Shown here piece by piece: positions 8,196 to 16,474 of a DNA stretch of 36,304 bases. Position numbers and translations under genes: made by a program. The first letter of the stretch is position 1; each line of letters begins with the position of its first letter. A model generated the notes under the pieces. That model searched no databases. It saw only the letters and a program-made list of their open reading frames with translations, and was not told the origin of the DNA. Origin of the DNA: Clostridia bacterium (lineage in GTDB: Bacteria; Bacillota; Clostridia; Lachnospirales; Lachnospiraceae); the NCBI GenBank assembly GCA_021201905.1, contig JAJQEA010000184.1, positions 6,803 to 43,106 on the forward strand. The letters run 5' to 3'.

Positions 8196-9038
8196 TCAGG
8201 CTTTGGTCTCTTCCATGTACTCATCCATCACTGCGTCCAGAATGTTCTTCAGTGTCTCAGGCGCCCTGCCTCCCACCGGAGTGCCGTCAATCTCACCGGC
8301 AGCCACACACAGCTTGGTGGAGGATGTCACCAGAACCTCGTCCGCGTCCATCATCTCCTTCAGGGTATAGGGAGTCTCGCTTACCGGAATCCCCAGTTTC
8401 TTACAAATACGAATCAGATGGGCCCTTGCAATGCCCGGAAGAATCAGATTGTCGGCAGGTGCCGTGTAGAGAATACCGTCCTTTAAGATATGGCAGTTGC
8501 TGTGGGCACATTCCGTCACGCGGTCGCCTCTGTGGAACACTGCCTCCTGGCATCCTGCTTCCTTTGCTTTCTGGGCAGCCATGACGCTGGGCAGCAGATT
8601 CAGGGTTTTGATGTTGCAGTGGAGGAAACGGGTGTCCTCCTGGGTGAGCAGGCGGATCTTCTTGTACAGGTCCGGTGTTCCCATGGGTTTTAACATAACC
8701 CAGAGATTTGCCGGTACGTTCTCCGGAAATTCATGGGTCCTGACAGCGGTTCCCCTGGTTACCTGGAAGTAAATGAACAAATCCCCGGTGTCCATCTTAT
8801 TTACCAGGTCCTGAAGCAGCGCCTTCAGCTCTTCCTTTGTGCATGGCACCTGCATCCTGATAAGGCCAGCGCTGTTGAAGAAGCGGTCAACATGCTCGTC
8901 AATTGCAAAAATCTTGTAATTGCGGCAGGGACCTGCGTCGTATACACCGTCTCCAAACCAGCATACCCTGTCATTCATGGGGACGCTCATGTTCTCCAGC
9001 TCGTCGTACTTTCCATTATAATATCCAAGCGTTTTCAT
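8196..9038 (-). CDS. dat: D-amino-acid transaminase
   Basis: This 280-aa class IV aminotransferase interconverts D-alanine and D-glutamate (with 2-oxoglutarate and pyruvate), precursors of peptidoglycan. The PLP lysine is K144 in CNIKTLNLLP, corresponding to K145 of the Bacillus enzyme. FQVTRGTAVRTHEFPE contains the Arg and His that set D-substrate specificity (compare RGTSPRAHQFPE), and VTECAHSN contains the PLP-pyridine glutamate. These features favour D-AAT over branched-chain aminotransferase. The start is ATG 9038, with AAGGAG 9 nt upstream; the ATG at 9059 has no good site. It lies 44 bp downstream of an Lrp/AsnC regulator on the same strand, which probably controls it. Confidence 0.88.
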   Translation of the reverse strand: MKTLGYYNGKYDELENMSVPMNDRVCWFGDGVYDAGPCRNYKIFAIDEHVDRFFNSAGLIRMQVPCTKEELKALLQDLVNKMDTGDLFIYFQVTRGTAVRTHEFPENVPANLWVMLKPMGTPDLYKKIRLLTQEDTRFLHCNIKTLNLLPSVMAAQKAKEAGCQEAVFHRGDRVTECAHSNCHILKDGILYTAPADNLILPGIARAHLIRICKKLGIPVSETPYTLKEMMDADEVLVTSSTKLCVAAGEIDGTPVGGRAPETLKNILDAVMDEYMEETKA

Positions 9039-9082
9039 ATATGTAATCTCCTTTTTCATAAAATTCTCATTGGAACATGCTG

Positions 9083-9547
9083 CTAAAACCGCTTCTTCTC
9101 TTCTTCCGGTATGGCGGAATACATGTTTTTGATTTCCTTCAGCACGAAATGTGTCCTGGTGGCGGATACACCGGGTATGCTCTTGATGGTGCGGTGGATG
9201 CGCTCCAGCTCATCGGAGGAGGCGCAGGATATCTTCAGCACAAAGTCATAATCTCCGGTCAGATAGTAGCAGTCCAGGATATTAGGGTGGTCCATGATAA
9301 CCTCCGTGAAGGAGTCATGGAACCTGGGATGCTCCAGGCTGATTTCCATCAGGGCTGTGACATCGTTCCCCAGTGCCTTGGCATCCACTCTTACCGTATA
9401 GCCCTTGATGATGCCGGACTCCTCCATCTTCTTGATGCGGTCCAGTACGGCTGATACGGACAGATGAATGGCCTTGCTGATGTCTGAGACTGTTTCCCTT
9501 CCGTTCTCTTTTAGGATGTTCAGTATCTTATAGTCAAGTTTATCCAT
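9083..9547 (-). CDS. Lrp/AsnC family transcriptional regulator
   Basis: The 154-aa protein has the typical Lrp/AsnC layout: an N-terminal HTH (residues 1-50, LDYKILNILKENGRETVSDI) and a C-terminal RAM/AsnC ligand-binding domain (about 65-140, with the GDYDFVLKI motif). It would sense an amino acid and regulate nearby or global metabolic genes. The AGGGGG ribosome-binding site supports ATG 9547. It is the first gene of an apparent lrp-dat unit, so a D- or L-amino acid (such as alanine) is a reasonable ligand guess, but nothing in the sequence fixes it. It is transcribed away from the LysR gene across a 143-bp intergenic region. Confidence 0.9.
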   Translation of the reverse strand: MDKLDYKILNILKENGRETVSDISKAIHLSVSAVLDRIKKMEESGIIKGYTVRVDAKALGNDVTALMEISLEHPRFHDSFTEVIMDHPNILDCYYLTGDYDFVLKISCASSDELERIHRTIKSIPGVSATRTHFVLKEIKNMYSAIPEEEKKRF

Positions 9548-9690
9548 CTTGTCCCCCTGTTATTTTAGCTTTTCAAATGTGATTTCGTAGTATATACTGG
9601 TAGGTGGATAGAATGCATTTTCTGCACTGCCCTCTGTCCCGGTCACGGGCTTCGTGGACATTATAACACAAATCAACCAGGAGTTGTACT

Positions 9691-10617
9691 ATGAATCTCT
9701 CTTATTTGAAATATGCGGTAGAAGTAGAAAAAACCGGGTCCATCACAAAGGCGGCTCAGAATTTTTATATGAATCAGCCCCATCTGAGCAAAATCATCCG
9801 CGAGCTGGAACGTGACCTGGGATGCGACATCTTCGACAGGACCAGCCGGGGGATGGTTCCCACCAAAAAGGGCGAGGAATTCCTGCGCTATGCAAAGGCA
9901 ATCCTGGTTCAGGAGGAACAGATCGAGGCCCTGTGCGTCAAGAACAGTGAAAAAGCGCTGGAGGTGAATCTGTGCGTTCCCAGAGCCACCTATATTTCCT
10001 ATGCCTTCGCAGAATTTCTAAAACATATGGACAGCTGCCCTTCTGTCAATGTACATTACATGGAAACCAATTCCAGGGACACCATCTGGGGCGTGTCAGG
10101 CAAGACCTTTGACGTGGGCATCTTACGCTGTCAGGCCCTTTATAAATCTTATTATATGAAGCTTCTCCAGGATGAGAACCTGGAGTGGAAGGAACTGTGG
10201 CAATTTTCCTGCAATGTCCTTATGTCCCCCAGCCATCCCCTGGCCACCGGGGACAATCTGACTTACCTGGATTTTACCGATTACATTGAAATCGTCCAGG
10301 GCGACATCCAGAACCCGTCCTTTACCTTTGAGGCCCAGGATGCCTCTGCCACGGGCGGCAACTCCAAGAAAACCGTTTCCATCTATGACAGGGGAAGCCA
10401 GTTTGAGCTGCTGCGCCAGCTGCCCGGCGCCTATATGTGGACTTCGCCTGTGCCCTGTGGCTGTCTCACCTCCTCAGGCCTGATTCAAAAGACTTGCAGT
10501 TATCCCGGAAATATCCACAAGGATCTGCTGATTTACAGAAGCGGCTACCGATTTTCCAAGGAAGAGGAGGAATTTCTCCGGTGCCTCTCACGGATGGTAA
10601 GCCGTCTCTCCGATTGA
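9691..10617 (+). CDS. LysR family transcriptional regulator
   Basis: The 308-aa regulator has an N-terminal winged HTH (residues 1-60; SITKAAQNFYMNQPHLSKII) and a LysR substrate-binding domain in the rest. The start ATG 9691 has CAGGAG 8 nt upstream. It is divergent from lrp-dat, so autoregulation or control of lrp-dat is possible: LysR proteins often regulate the divergent neighbour. The intergenic stretch holds a CCCGGTCACGGG inverted repeat about 50 bp before the start. A strong terminator follows, so it is monocistronic. The inducer is unknown. Confidence 0.9.
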   Translation: MNLSYLKYAVEVEKTGSITKAAQNFYMNQPHLSKIIRELERDLGCDIFDRTSRGMVPTKKGEEFLRYAKAILVQEEQIEALCVKNSEKALEVNLCVPRATYISYAFAEFLKHMDSCPSVNVHYMETNSRDTIWGVSGKTFDVGILRCQALYKSYYMKLLQDENLEWKELWQFSCNVLMSPSHPLATGDNLTYLDFTDYIEIVQGDIQNPSFTFEAQDASATGGNSKKTVSIYDRGSQFELLRQLPGAYMWTSPVPCGCLTSSGLIQKTCSYPGNIHKDLLIYRSGYRFSKEEEEFLRCLSRMVSRLSD

Positions 10618-10633
10618 CCGTCCGTATCATTTC

Positions 10634-10681
10634 ATAAGCCCGTCAGCCCCTCCATTACAGCGGCTGACGGGCTTATGTTTT
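10634..10681 (+). terminator. Strong terminator after the LysR gene
   Basis: A perfect 15-bp stem (10634-10648 with 10662-10676; core AAGCCCGTCAGCC) and a 13-nt loop, followed by GTTTTGCG. It lies between the convergent lysR and hflC genes and may serve both. Confidence 0.85.
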
Positions 10682-10695
10682 GCGTTAAATCCCGA

Positions 10696-10730
10696 TTGTT
10701 CCTATTTAGTTTGTTCCTATTTATATAGGA
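10696..10730. repeat. 13-bp direct repeat and small hairpin after hflC
   Basis: TTGTTCCTATTTA occurs at 10696-10708 and again at 10711-10723. The second copy overlaps a 6-bp hairpin, TCCTAT-TTAT-ATAGGA (10715-10730). It lies 13 bp beyond the hflC stop codon, so it would be in the hflC 3' untranslated region. Confidence 0.5.
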
Positions 10731-10742
10731 GGAAACCCCATT

Positions 10743-11624
10743 TTACCATGAGCCGGATAGAATCCTGGCCAGCTCGCTGTCCTCGTTCAGTATCACCGTC
10801 TTATTATCCCCTCTCATGGAAGCCTTCAGGGCGTCCAGGGAGCGCACATAATTGTAGAAGTCGGCCTTTGCCTCGTCATTGTAGGCGTCGCTCAATATCT
10901 GCATGTATCTTGCTTCGCCCTCCGCCTTGATCTTCTCCGCCTCCGCGTTGGCCTTGGCTATGGTCTCCTTCACCGTCTTATCCGTCTCATTCTTAATCAG
11001 GGATGACTGGTAATCGCCGTCAGCCGTATACTGGGCCGCGATGTTGTTTCGCTCGGATATCATTCTCTGGTACACGGATTCCTTGTTGGAATCGGGAAGA
11101 TCCAGCTTCTTTGTCTCCACTGCGTAGATGTGGATGCCGTAGGAATCCATGGCATCACCGATGTTCTCCGTGATGGTCTTGGCCAGGTTCCCGTCGCGGC
11201 CTGATATGATATCCGCCTGGTTGGTGGAGGAAAGTACGTTTTTGATGGAGTTGTATACCACGTTCCCCAGCCGGACCTCCGCCTTTTCCTTGCTGGCGTT
11301 CAGGGACGCCAGATATTTCACCGGATCGTTGATGTCCCATATGACAAAGGAATCAACGGTCATTACCTTTTTATCCTTTGTGGTGACATCGCTTGGGTAC
11401 AGGTCGGAAATCATCTTATACTTAGGTATCTTCTGCACGGACTGCAGGAAGGGAACCCTGAGGGATGGACCCGCTGAATTCTCTACACGGACCACCTTTC
11501 CGAACTGGATAATCAGGGAGTACTCATTGGATTTTGTGACCACCAGCGGATTGAAAATGGTGACAGCCAGGAGCACGATCACAAGTATTCCCATGTTTCT
11601 CATAAATTTAGTCAATGTCTTCAT
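10743..11624 (-). CDS. hflC: HflC-like SPFH/band 7 membrane protein
   Basis: The 293-aa protein has one N-terminal TM helix (about residues 10-28) followed by an SPFH/band 7 (prohibitin-like) domain and a coiled-coil (about 185-260, rich in EAEKIKAEGEA). HflC pairs with HflK in a membrane ring that restrains the FtsH protease. The HflC-type signature QRMISERNNIAAQYTADG is clear. The gene is coupled to hflK: the hflK stop and this ATG overlap by one base (TAATG at 11622-11626). Length is slightly under that of E. coli HflC. I am confident of the family; the FtsH link is from homologues. Confidence 0.88.
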   Translation of the reverse strand: MKTLTKFMRNMGILVIVLLAVTIFNPLVVTKSNEYSLIIQFGKVVRVENSAGPSLRVPFLQSVQKIPKYKMISDLYPSDVTTKDKKVMTVDSFVIWDINDPVKYLASLNASKEKAEVRLGNVVYNSIKNVLSSTNQADIISGRDGNLAKTITENIGDAMDSYGIHIYAVETKKLDLPDSNKESVYQRMISERNNIAAQYTADGDYQSSLIKNETDKTVKETIAKANAEAEKIKAEGEARYMQILSDAYNDEAKADFYNYVRSLDALKASMRGDNKTVILNEDSELARILSGSW

Positions 11625-12823
11625 TACTGTCCACCTCCATTCTGGTCATCGTCCCCATTCATTTCATCCAGGTCACGGATGCCGTACTGGCCGCTGTCAT
11701 CATCCGCCTGATCCGCCCTGCCTGCCTGGCCCGCCTGATTTGACTGGCTGCTGTAGGAACCCGCCTGGGAACCGGCGCTGCCCTGGGTCCCGGTGACAAA
11801 GGAGTCCAGGGGAAGCATGGTCTGGGTCCCGTCTGAGCCGTTTATGATGACCTTGAGCCCCGGCAGAATGTCCTCCATGGTCTCGTAGAACATCCTCTTC
11901 TTTGTAATAAGAGGATACTTTGCATATTCCTGGTACATATCGTTGAACCTGGATACCTGGCCCTCCGCCTCGCTGATCCTCTGCTGGCGGTAGGCTTCCG
12001 CGTTTCTGGCAGCCTTGTCGGCCTCCGCATTGGCTGCCGGAAGCCGCTCGGACTGGTACTTCCTGGCCTCGTTGATTTTGGTATCCATCCCCTGTTTTGC
12101 ATCCTCCACTGCCTTGAACGCATTGTTCACTGCATCGGTAGGCGGCTGCGCGTCCTGGATGGTCACATTGTTAATGCCCAGGCCGATGTCCTCCTGCTCC
12201 AGGCGCTCAGACAGCAGCGCCTTCACCTTTGCCTGAATCTCGGATTTGCCGGTGGTGATAACTTCGTCCACGCTGTAGGAGCCCACGGTATCCCTTATAT
12301 AGGACTGGGCCAGGTTCTTTAAAATAGGAATGGCCGTGTCGCTGTGGATATACGCCTTAATGGGGTCCACAATCTGGTACTCGATGTAAAAATCCACATT
12401 CACAAAGTTAAAATCCTTGGTTATCATCTCTGACTCAGACGTAACCGTAATGGGATTGTTCTCGCTGTCCGCATGGTTCTGCGCATTGTAATCCGGGTCG
12501 TATCCAATGGGCATGCCCTTGATTTCCTTGGACATCTTATGTACCTTCTGTATGAAAGGCACCTTGAACTTGGGTCCTGAGGTGGTGACGCTGCTTGGAC
12601 GGCCAAAGGTGGTCAGCACCGCCATCTCGTTCTCTGACAGGGTGTAGAAGGAATCAAAGGCGGCAATGGCCAGCACAGCCACCACAATGGCTATCTTGAT
12701 GGGACGGAGCATCCGCTTCATCCTCTTATTGCTTTCTTCCCCGTTGTCAAATACTACTTCCGGTCCCTGGCCGTTTTTACCGCCTCCAGGTCCCACGAAC
12801 TTCTTACCCATGAAAAAATTCAT
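11624..12823 (-). CDS. hflK: HflK-like SPFH/band 7 membrane protein
   Basis: The 399-aa partner of HflC has a short Gly-rich cytoplasmic N-terminus (FVGPGGGKNGQG), a TM helix near residues 39-56, the SPFH domain with the conserved NNVTIQDAQPP segment, a coiled-coil, and a long low-complexity Gln/Gly/Asp-rich C-terminal tail. It is expected to build the HflKC cage around FtsH. I set the start at ATG 12823 because GAAAGGGG is 8 nt upstream; the longer frame to 12874 has no such site and would begin upstream of the predicted transcript start. The -10 at 12856-12861 fits this choice. It overlaps hflC by one base. Confidence 0.88.
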   Translation of the reverse strand: MNFFMGKKFVGPGGGKNGQGPEVVFDNGEESNKRMKRMLRPIKIAIVVAVLAIAAFDSFYTLSENEMAVLTTFGRPSSVTTSGPKFKVPFIQKVHKMSKEIKGMPIGYDPDYNAQNHADSENNPITVTSESEMITKDFNFVNVDFYIEYQIVDPIKAYIHSDTAIPILKNLAQSYIRDTVGSYSVDEVITTGKSEIQAKVKALLSERLEQEDIGLGINNVTIQDAQPPTDAVNNAFKAVEDAKQGMDTKINEARKYQSERLPAANAEADKAARNAEAYRQQRISEAEGQVSRFNDMYQEYAKYPLITKKRMFYETMEDILPGLKVIINGSDGTQTMLPLDSFVTGTQGSAGSQAGSYSSQSNQAGQAGRADQADDDSGQYGIRDLDEMNGDDDQNGGGQ

Positions 12824-12855
12824 CCGGTATTCCCCTTTCTCAGTCATTTTAGAGA

Positions 12856-12861
12856 AGTATA
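12856..12861 (-). promoter_or_regulatory. Extended -10 promoter of hflKC
   Basis: Minus strand TATACT preceded by TGG gives an extended -10 (TGnTATACT). No good -35 is seen at the proper distance, as is usual for this class. The start of transcription would be about 25 nt upstream of ATG 12823. Confidence 0.55.
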
Positions 12862-12936
12862 CCATAAGTTTCACATACCGGATAGCATTTCACCCCAGTT
12901 TCCAATAATTTAATAATTCCTTTGGGGAGATGCCGG

Positions 12937-12960
12937 AAAAGGAATACCGGTATTCCTTTT
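12937..12960. promoter_or_regulatory. 24-bp perfect palindrome between hflK and the alcohol dehydrogenase gene
   Basis: A 12-bp half-site AAAAGGAATACC is followed at once by its exact reverse complement, with no spacer. It lies in the divergent intergenic region, 97 bp before the alcohol dehydrogenase start and upstream of the hflK promoter. A 10-bp piece of it (CCGGTATTCC) recurs at 12824-12833 against the hflK start codon. A divergent region needs no terminator, so an operator for a dimeric regulator is the better reading. Confidence 0.6.
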
Positions 12961-13056
12961 TCATACCTACCCATTCCAGGCCAATGGTGATAAGATGTAA
13001 TCGTTAAAGAAATAACACATTCAAACAACATTTTACATACACTGGGAGGTATTATC

Positions 13057-14244
13057 ATGAGATTTACACTGCCAAGAGATTTGTACCATGGAAAAGATGC
13101 ACTGGAAGCCCTTAAGACCCTGACCGGCAAAAAAGCCATTGTTGTTGTGGGCGGCGGCTCCATGAAACGGTTCGGTTTTCTGGACAAGGTAGTTGATTAC
13201 CTGAAGGAAGCCGGCATGGAAGTTCAATTATTTGAAGGCGTTGAGCCTGATCCATCTGTGGATACTGTTCTGAAGGGCGCTGCTGCCATGCAGGAATTTG
13301 AGCCTGACTGGATTGTGGCTGTGGGCGGCGGTTCTCCCATTGACGCGGCAAAGGCAATGTGGGCATTCTACGAATATCCCGACACCTCCTTTGAGGATCT
13401 GATTACACCATTCAGCTTCCCCACCCTGCGTACCAAGGCTAAATTCTGTGCGATTTCCTCCACATCAGGAACAGCAACTGAGGTTACCGCATTTTCCGTT
13501 ATTACTGATTATAAGAAAGGCATCAAATATCCCCTGGCCGACTTCAACATCACACCTGATGTGGCTATCGTGGACCCGGCCCTGGCTGAGACCATGCCTA
13601 AGAAGCTGACCGCACACACGGGAATGGATGCCATGACCCATGCTGTTGAGGCTTATGTCTCAACCCTCCACTGCGAGTATACGGACCCGTTAGCACTCCA
13701 TGCCATCGAGATGATTAACGAGTATCTGATACCTTCTTATAACGGGGATATGGAAGCCCGTGATAAGATGCACGATGCACAGTGTCTGGCCGGAATGGCG
13801 TTCTCCAATGCTTTGCTTGGAATCGTACACTCCATGGCCCATAAGACAGGTGCTGCATATTCCGGCGGTCACATTGTTCACGGTTGTGCTAATGCAATGT
13901 ACCTTCCCAAGGTTATAAAATTCAACTCCAAAGAACCTGAGGCCGCCGCCAGATATGCGAAAATCGCTAAATTTATCAACCTTCCCGGCACTACAGATGA
14001 GGAACTGACCGATGCCCTTATTGCCCGTCTCCTGGAGATGAACAAGGCTCTGGACATCCCGGCCTGCATAAAGGATTATGAAGGCGGAATCATCGATGAG
14101 AAGGAATTTATGGATAAGCTTCCAAAGGTTGCCGAACTGGCCGTAGGCGATGCCTGCACCGGCTCCAACCCAAGGTCCATCACGCCAGAGGTCATGGAAC
14201 AGCTGTTAAAATGCTGCTACTATGACGAGGAAGTGGATTTCTAA
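13057..14244 (+). CDS. Iron-containing alcohol dehydrogenase
   Basis: This 395-aa group III (iron-dependent) alcohol dehydrogenase reduces aldehydes to alcohols with NAD(P)H, as in clostridial butanol/ethanol formation. The N-terminal half holds the nucleotide-binding motifs VVVGGGSMKRFG and AVGGGSPIDAAKAMW. The C-terminal half holds the metal ligands in the HTGMDAMTHAVEAY and GIVHSMAHKTGAAYSGGHIVHG segments. The length matches the family. Start: ATG 13057 with GGGAGG 7 nt upstream. A 24-bp palindrome upstream may be its operator and a strong hairpin follows, so it is probably a single-gene unit. The precise substrate cannot be told from sequence; it resembles butanol-dehydrogenase-type enzymes. 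Confidence 0.93.
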   Translation: MRFTLPRDLYHGKDALEALKTLTGKKAIVVVGGGSMKRFGFLDKVVDYLKEAGMEVQLFEGVEPDPSVDTVLKGAAAMQEFEPDWIVAVGGGSPIDAAKAMWAFYEYPDTSFEDLITPFSFPTLRTKAKFCAISSTSGTATEVTAFSVITDYKKGIKYPLADFNITPDVAIVDPALAETMPKKLTAHTGMDAMTHAVEAYVSTLHCEYTDPLALHAIEMINEYLIPSYNGDMEARDKMHDAQCLAGMAFSNALLGIVHSMAHKTGAAYSGGHIVHGCANAMYLPKVIKFNSKEPEAAARYAKIAKFINLPGTTDEELTDALIARLLEMNKALDIPACIKDYEGGIIDEKEFMDKLPKVAELAVGDACTGSNPRSITPEVMEQLLKCCYYDEEVDF

Positions 14245-14293
14245 CGCCCCCTTTTGTGTTACACTCCATATAAACGGTTTGTTTTTACTGCCC

Positions 14294-14332
14294 GAAAAGG
14301 GTGGGAAAGAATTCGTCTTTCCCACCCTTTTC
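14294..14332. terminator. Bidirectional terminator overlapping the stop of the convergent gene
   Basis: A 17-bp perfect stem (14294-14310 with 14316-14332) and a 5-nt loop; A-run and T-run (GAAAAGGG and CCCTTTTC) are at the stem ends. It lies 50 bp after the dehydrogenase stop, and on the minus strand it begins within the TGA stop codon (14333-14331) of the membrane-protein gene. Confidence 0.8.
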
Positions 14333-14903
14333 ACATTGCCAGAAGCTGTTCCATATAGCGCAGATACCCGCACAGTCCAGTGATGATGAATATTTCCAGA
14401 AAACTGGTGATAAAGCCCGCTTCCAGGAGGAAGAGGACGGAGCAGGCTGCCATCATCCACAGGATGCCCCATGCCCTGCGAAACCGCATCCGGTCACGGG
14501 AGCTGAGAAAGCGGAGGAAACCAATGATGCTGAAAGCCAGCAGCACCGGTGAAAAGAAAGCCAGCAGCACATGGAGGTCCGCCTTTAAGGGATATTTCTC
14601 CGGCATATAGGGAATCATAACCGCCATGAGGAGAAAGACTGCCGCTATATACATGAGTGTTCTGCCTCCCGGATTCCTGTACCTTCCTATGTGAAAAAGA
14701 TAACGGACATACACACAGTAGTAGATGCCGGTGGCAAATCCCCACACCGCAAACAGCAGCTTGTTTCCGGTCCGGTTGCCCAGGACAGACAGGTTGGTGC
14801 CGGTCCAGCTGTCAAAGGATGCCAGGAATATGGTCACGCCGGGAATCAGATAAATCGTGAAGAGGTCGTATTTTCCTTTAAACCGTACATTCCGGCCCTG
14901 CAT
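14331..14903 (-). CDS. Predicted multi-pass membrane protein (DUF998-like)
   Basis: The 190-aa protein has about six hydrophobic segments spread over its whole length, short loops, and basic cytoplasmic stretches (SSRDRMRFRRAW). The pattern LSVLGN near residue 40 and DLHVLLAFFSPVLLAF in the middle recall DUF998-type proteins, but I cannot confirm this and give no function. Start ATG 14903 has a perfect AAAGGAGG 7 nt upstream, so it is a real gene. Its leader contains the multi-stem element at 14915-15040, one strand of which runs into the ribosome-binding site. It lies downstream of the aspartate aminotransferase on the same strand, with 188 bp between them. Confidence 0.75.
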   Translation of the reverse strand: MQGRNVRFKGKYDLFTIYLIPGVTIFLASFDSWTGTNLSVLGNRTGNKLLFAVWGFATGIYYCVYVRYLFHIGRYRNPGGRTLMYIAAVFLLMAVMIPYMPEKYPLKADLHVLLAFFSPVLLAFSIIGFLRFLSSRDRMRFRRAWGILWMMAACSVLFLLEAGFITSFLEIFIITGLCGYLRYMEQLLAM

Positions 14904-14914
14904 GGTCCTGCCTC

Positions 14915-15040
14915 CTTTATCAGATGGTCCCTGCTCTTACATCTGTCCCGGATGGGCTGCTGCCTGATATCCGGGACAATGAGGAAGGGAGCGTGCACAT
15001 CTGCTTTCGATGTGCCGCTCCCTATCATTATCTGATAAAG
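14915..15040 (-). other. Multi-stem inverted-repeat element upstream of the membrane-protein gene
   Basis: Outer arms CTTTATCAGAT (14915-14925) and ATCTGATAAAG (15030-15040) are exact complements. They enclose two hairpins: TGTCCCGGAT (14944-14953) with ATCCGGGACA (14969-14978), and a 15-bp stem with one bulged base (14986-15001 with 15009-15023). In minus-strand RNA this would fold as a three-way junction whose closing stem takes in the AAAG that begins the ribosome-binding site (14911-14918). It matches no riboswitch class I know. A near-repeat TGCCT lies on both sides, so a small MITE-like insertion is the alternative. Confidence 0.5.
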
Positions 15041-15069
15041 TGCCTGCTTTTACACTTGAATCATTTTCC

Positions 15070-15091
15070 TTGGAAGGTATCTGTCCTCCAA
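15070..15091 (-). promoter_or_regulatory. Hairpin directly after the aspartate aminotransferase stop codon
   Basis: TTGGAAGG (15070-15077) pairs with CCTCCAA (15085-15091) with one bulged base and a 7-nt loop. On the minus strand it starts right after the stop codon but has no T-run, so it is a weak terminator or an mRNA-end stabiliser. Confidence 0.35.
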
Positions 15092-16381
15092 TTATGCCAT
15101 TGTTTTTAAGAGCTTTTCCACAGAGGAGAGCTTCACGCAGAGGGTAAACAGCTCGGCGGCCGTAATCAAATCCCCTAAGGTGGGGTAGGTTGGCGCGATA
15201 CGGATGTTGCTGTCATGGGGATCCTTTCCATATGGATAGGTGGCTCCCGCAGATGTCATAACCACCCCTGCCTTCTTGCATCTGGCCACGATATCCTTTG
15301 CGCAGCCATCCAGGGAATCAAAGGAGATAAAATATCCTCCCCTTGGCTTTGTCCACTGGCCGATTCCCAGTCCTTCCAGCTCCCGGTCCAATATCTCCTC
15401 CACTGCCTCGAATTTAGGCCGGATGATATCCGCATGCTTTCTCATATGCTCCACCATGCCGTGGATGTCCTTAAAGAAACGGGCATGGCGCAGCTGATTT
15501 ACCTTGTCGTGGCCAATGGTCTGGTTCTTTAGCTGGGCCTTGATATCCTCCAGGTTGTTGTGGGAGGTGGCAATGACCGCAATACCGGAACCGGGGAAAC
15601 TGATTTTGGAGGTGGAGGCGAACTTGTAAACCAGATCAGGATTTCCGGCCCTCTTGCACTCTGCCAGAATTTCAATCAGGTGATCCTGGTCATGGTCATA
15701 CAGGTGATGTACGCCGCAGGCATTGTCCCAGAAGATGCGGAAGTCGGAGGCAGCCGGCTTCAGCCTTGCAAACCGGCGGACCGTCTCGTCTGAATAGGAA
15801 TAGCCCTGGGGATTGGAGTACTTGGGCACGCACCAGATTCCCTTGATGGAATCATCGGAGGCCACCAGTTCCTCCACCATATCCATATCCGGTCCCTCCT
15901 GGGACATGGGGACATTAATCATCTCAATGCCGAAGTATTCTGTGATGGCAAAATGGCGGTCATATCCGGGGACCGGGCAGAGGAATTTCACCTTATCCAG
16001 TTTGCACCATGGCGTACATCCCATGATTCCGTGGGTCATGGCCCTGGATACGGTATCGTACATAACGTTCAGGCTGGAATTGCCGTAAATGATAATGGTG
16101 GAAGGATTCACCTCCATCATATCTGCCAGCAGTACCTTGGCCTCGTCGATTCCCGTAAGCACACCGTAATTGCGGCAGTCCGTACCGTCCTCACAGGTCA
16201 GGTCGCTGGCGCTGCCCAGTACGTCCATCATCCCCATGGAAAGGTCCAGCTGCTCCACACACGGCTTCCCCCTGGACATATCCAGCTTCAGATCCTTTGC
16301 CTGAAACTCACGGTACTGTGCTTTCAGGTCCTGGCGAAGTGAAAGCAGTTCCTCTTTTGTCATCTCTGCATATGGCTTCAT
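15092..16381 (-). CDS. Aspartate aminotransferase, MocR-type (PF12897 family)
   Basis: The 429-aa fold-type I PLP enzyme belongs to the group of aspartate aminotransferases related to MocR domains (C. glutamicum AspT-like). It would convert aspartate and 2-oxoglutarate to oxaloacetate and glutamate. Motifs include the N-terminal LDMSRGKPCVEQLDLS, RNYGVLTGIDEAK, the PLP-contact DNACGVHHLYD, and the Schiff-base lysine in ASTSKISFPGSG. I start at ATG 16381, where AGGAGG stands 5 nt upstream; the longer frame begins with GTG at 16399 and would contain that site. It lies 187 bp downstream of gatB with its own promoter candidate (16475-16503), so it shares the aspartate theme but is probably a separate unit. 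Confidence 0.9.
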   Translation of the reverse strand: MKPYAEMTKEELLSLRQDLKAQYREFQAKDLKLDMSRGKPCVEQLDLSMGMMDVLGSASDLTCEDGTDCRNYGVLTGIDEAKVLLADMMEVNPSTIIIYGNSSLNVMYDTVSRAMTHGIMGCTPWCKLDKVKFLCPVPGYDRHFAITEYFGIEMINVPMSQEGPDMDMVEELVASDDSIKGIWCVPKYSNPQGYSYSDETVRRFARLKPAASDFRIFWDNACGVHHLYDHDQDHLIEILAECKRAGNPDLVYKFASTSKISFPGSGIAVIATSHNNLEDIKAQLKNQTIGHDKVNQLRHARFFKDIHGMVEHMRKHADIIRPKFEAVEEILDRELEGLGIGQWTKPRGGYFISFDSLDGCAKDIVARCKKAGVVMTSAGATYPYGKDPHDSNIRIAPTYPTLGDLITAAELFTLCVKLSSVEKLLKTMA

Positions 16382-16474
16382 AATATCCTCCTGGCTCACT
16401 ATATTTTCTATAAAATGTTTCCGTCAGACAAACATCTGTCAGCCCCCGGTCAACATTTTCGTACATTATACACA

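Noticed and set aside
12937..12960. The 24-bp palindrome as an intrinsic terminator
   Set aside because: It lies between diverging genes, upstream of the hflK promoter, so no transcript needs ending there.
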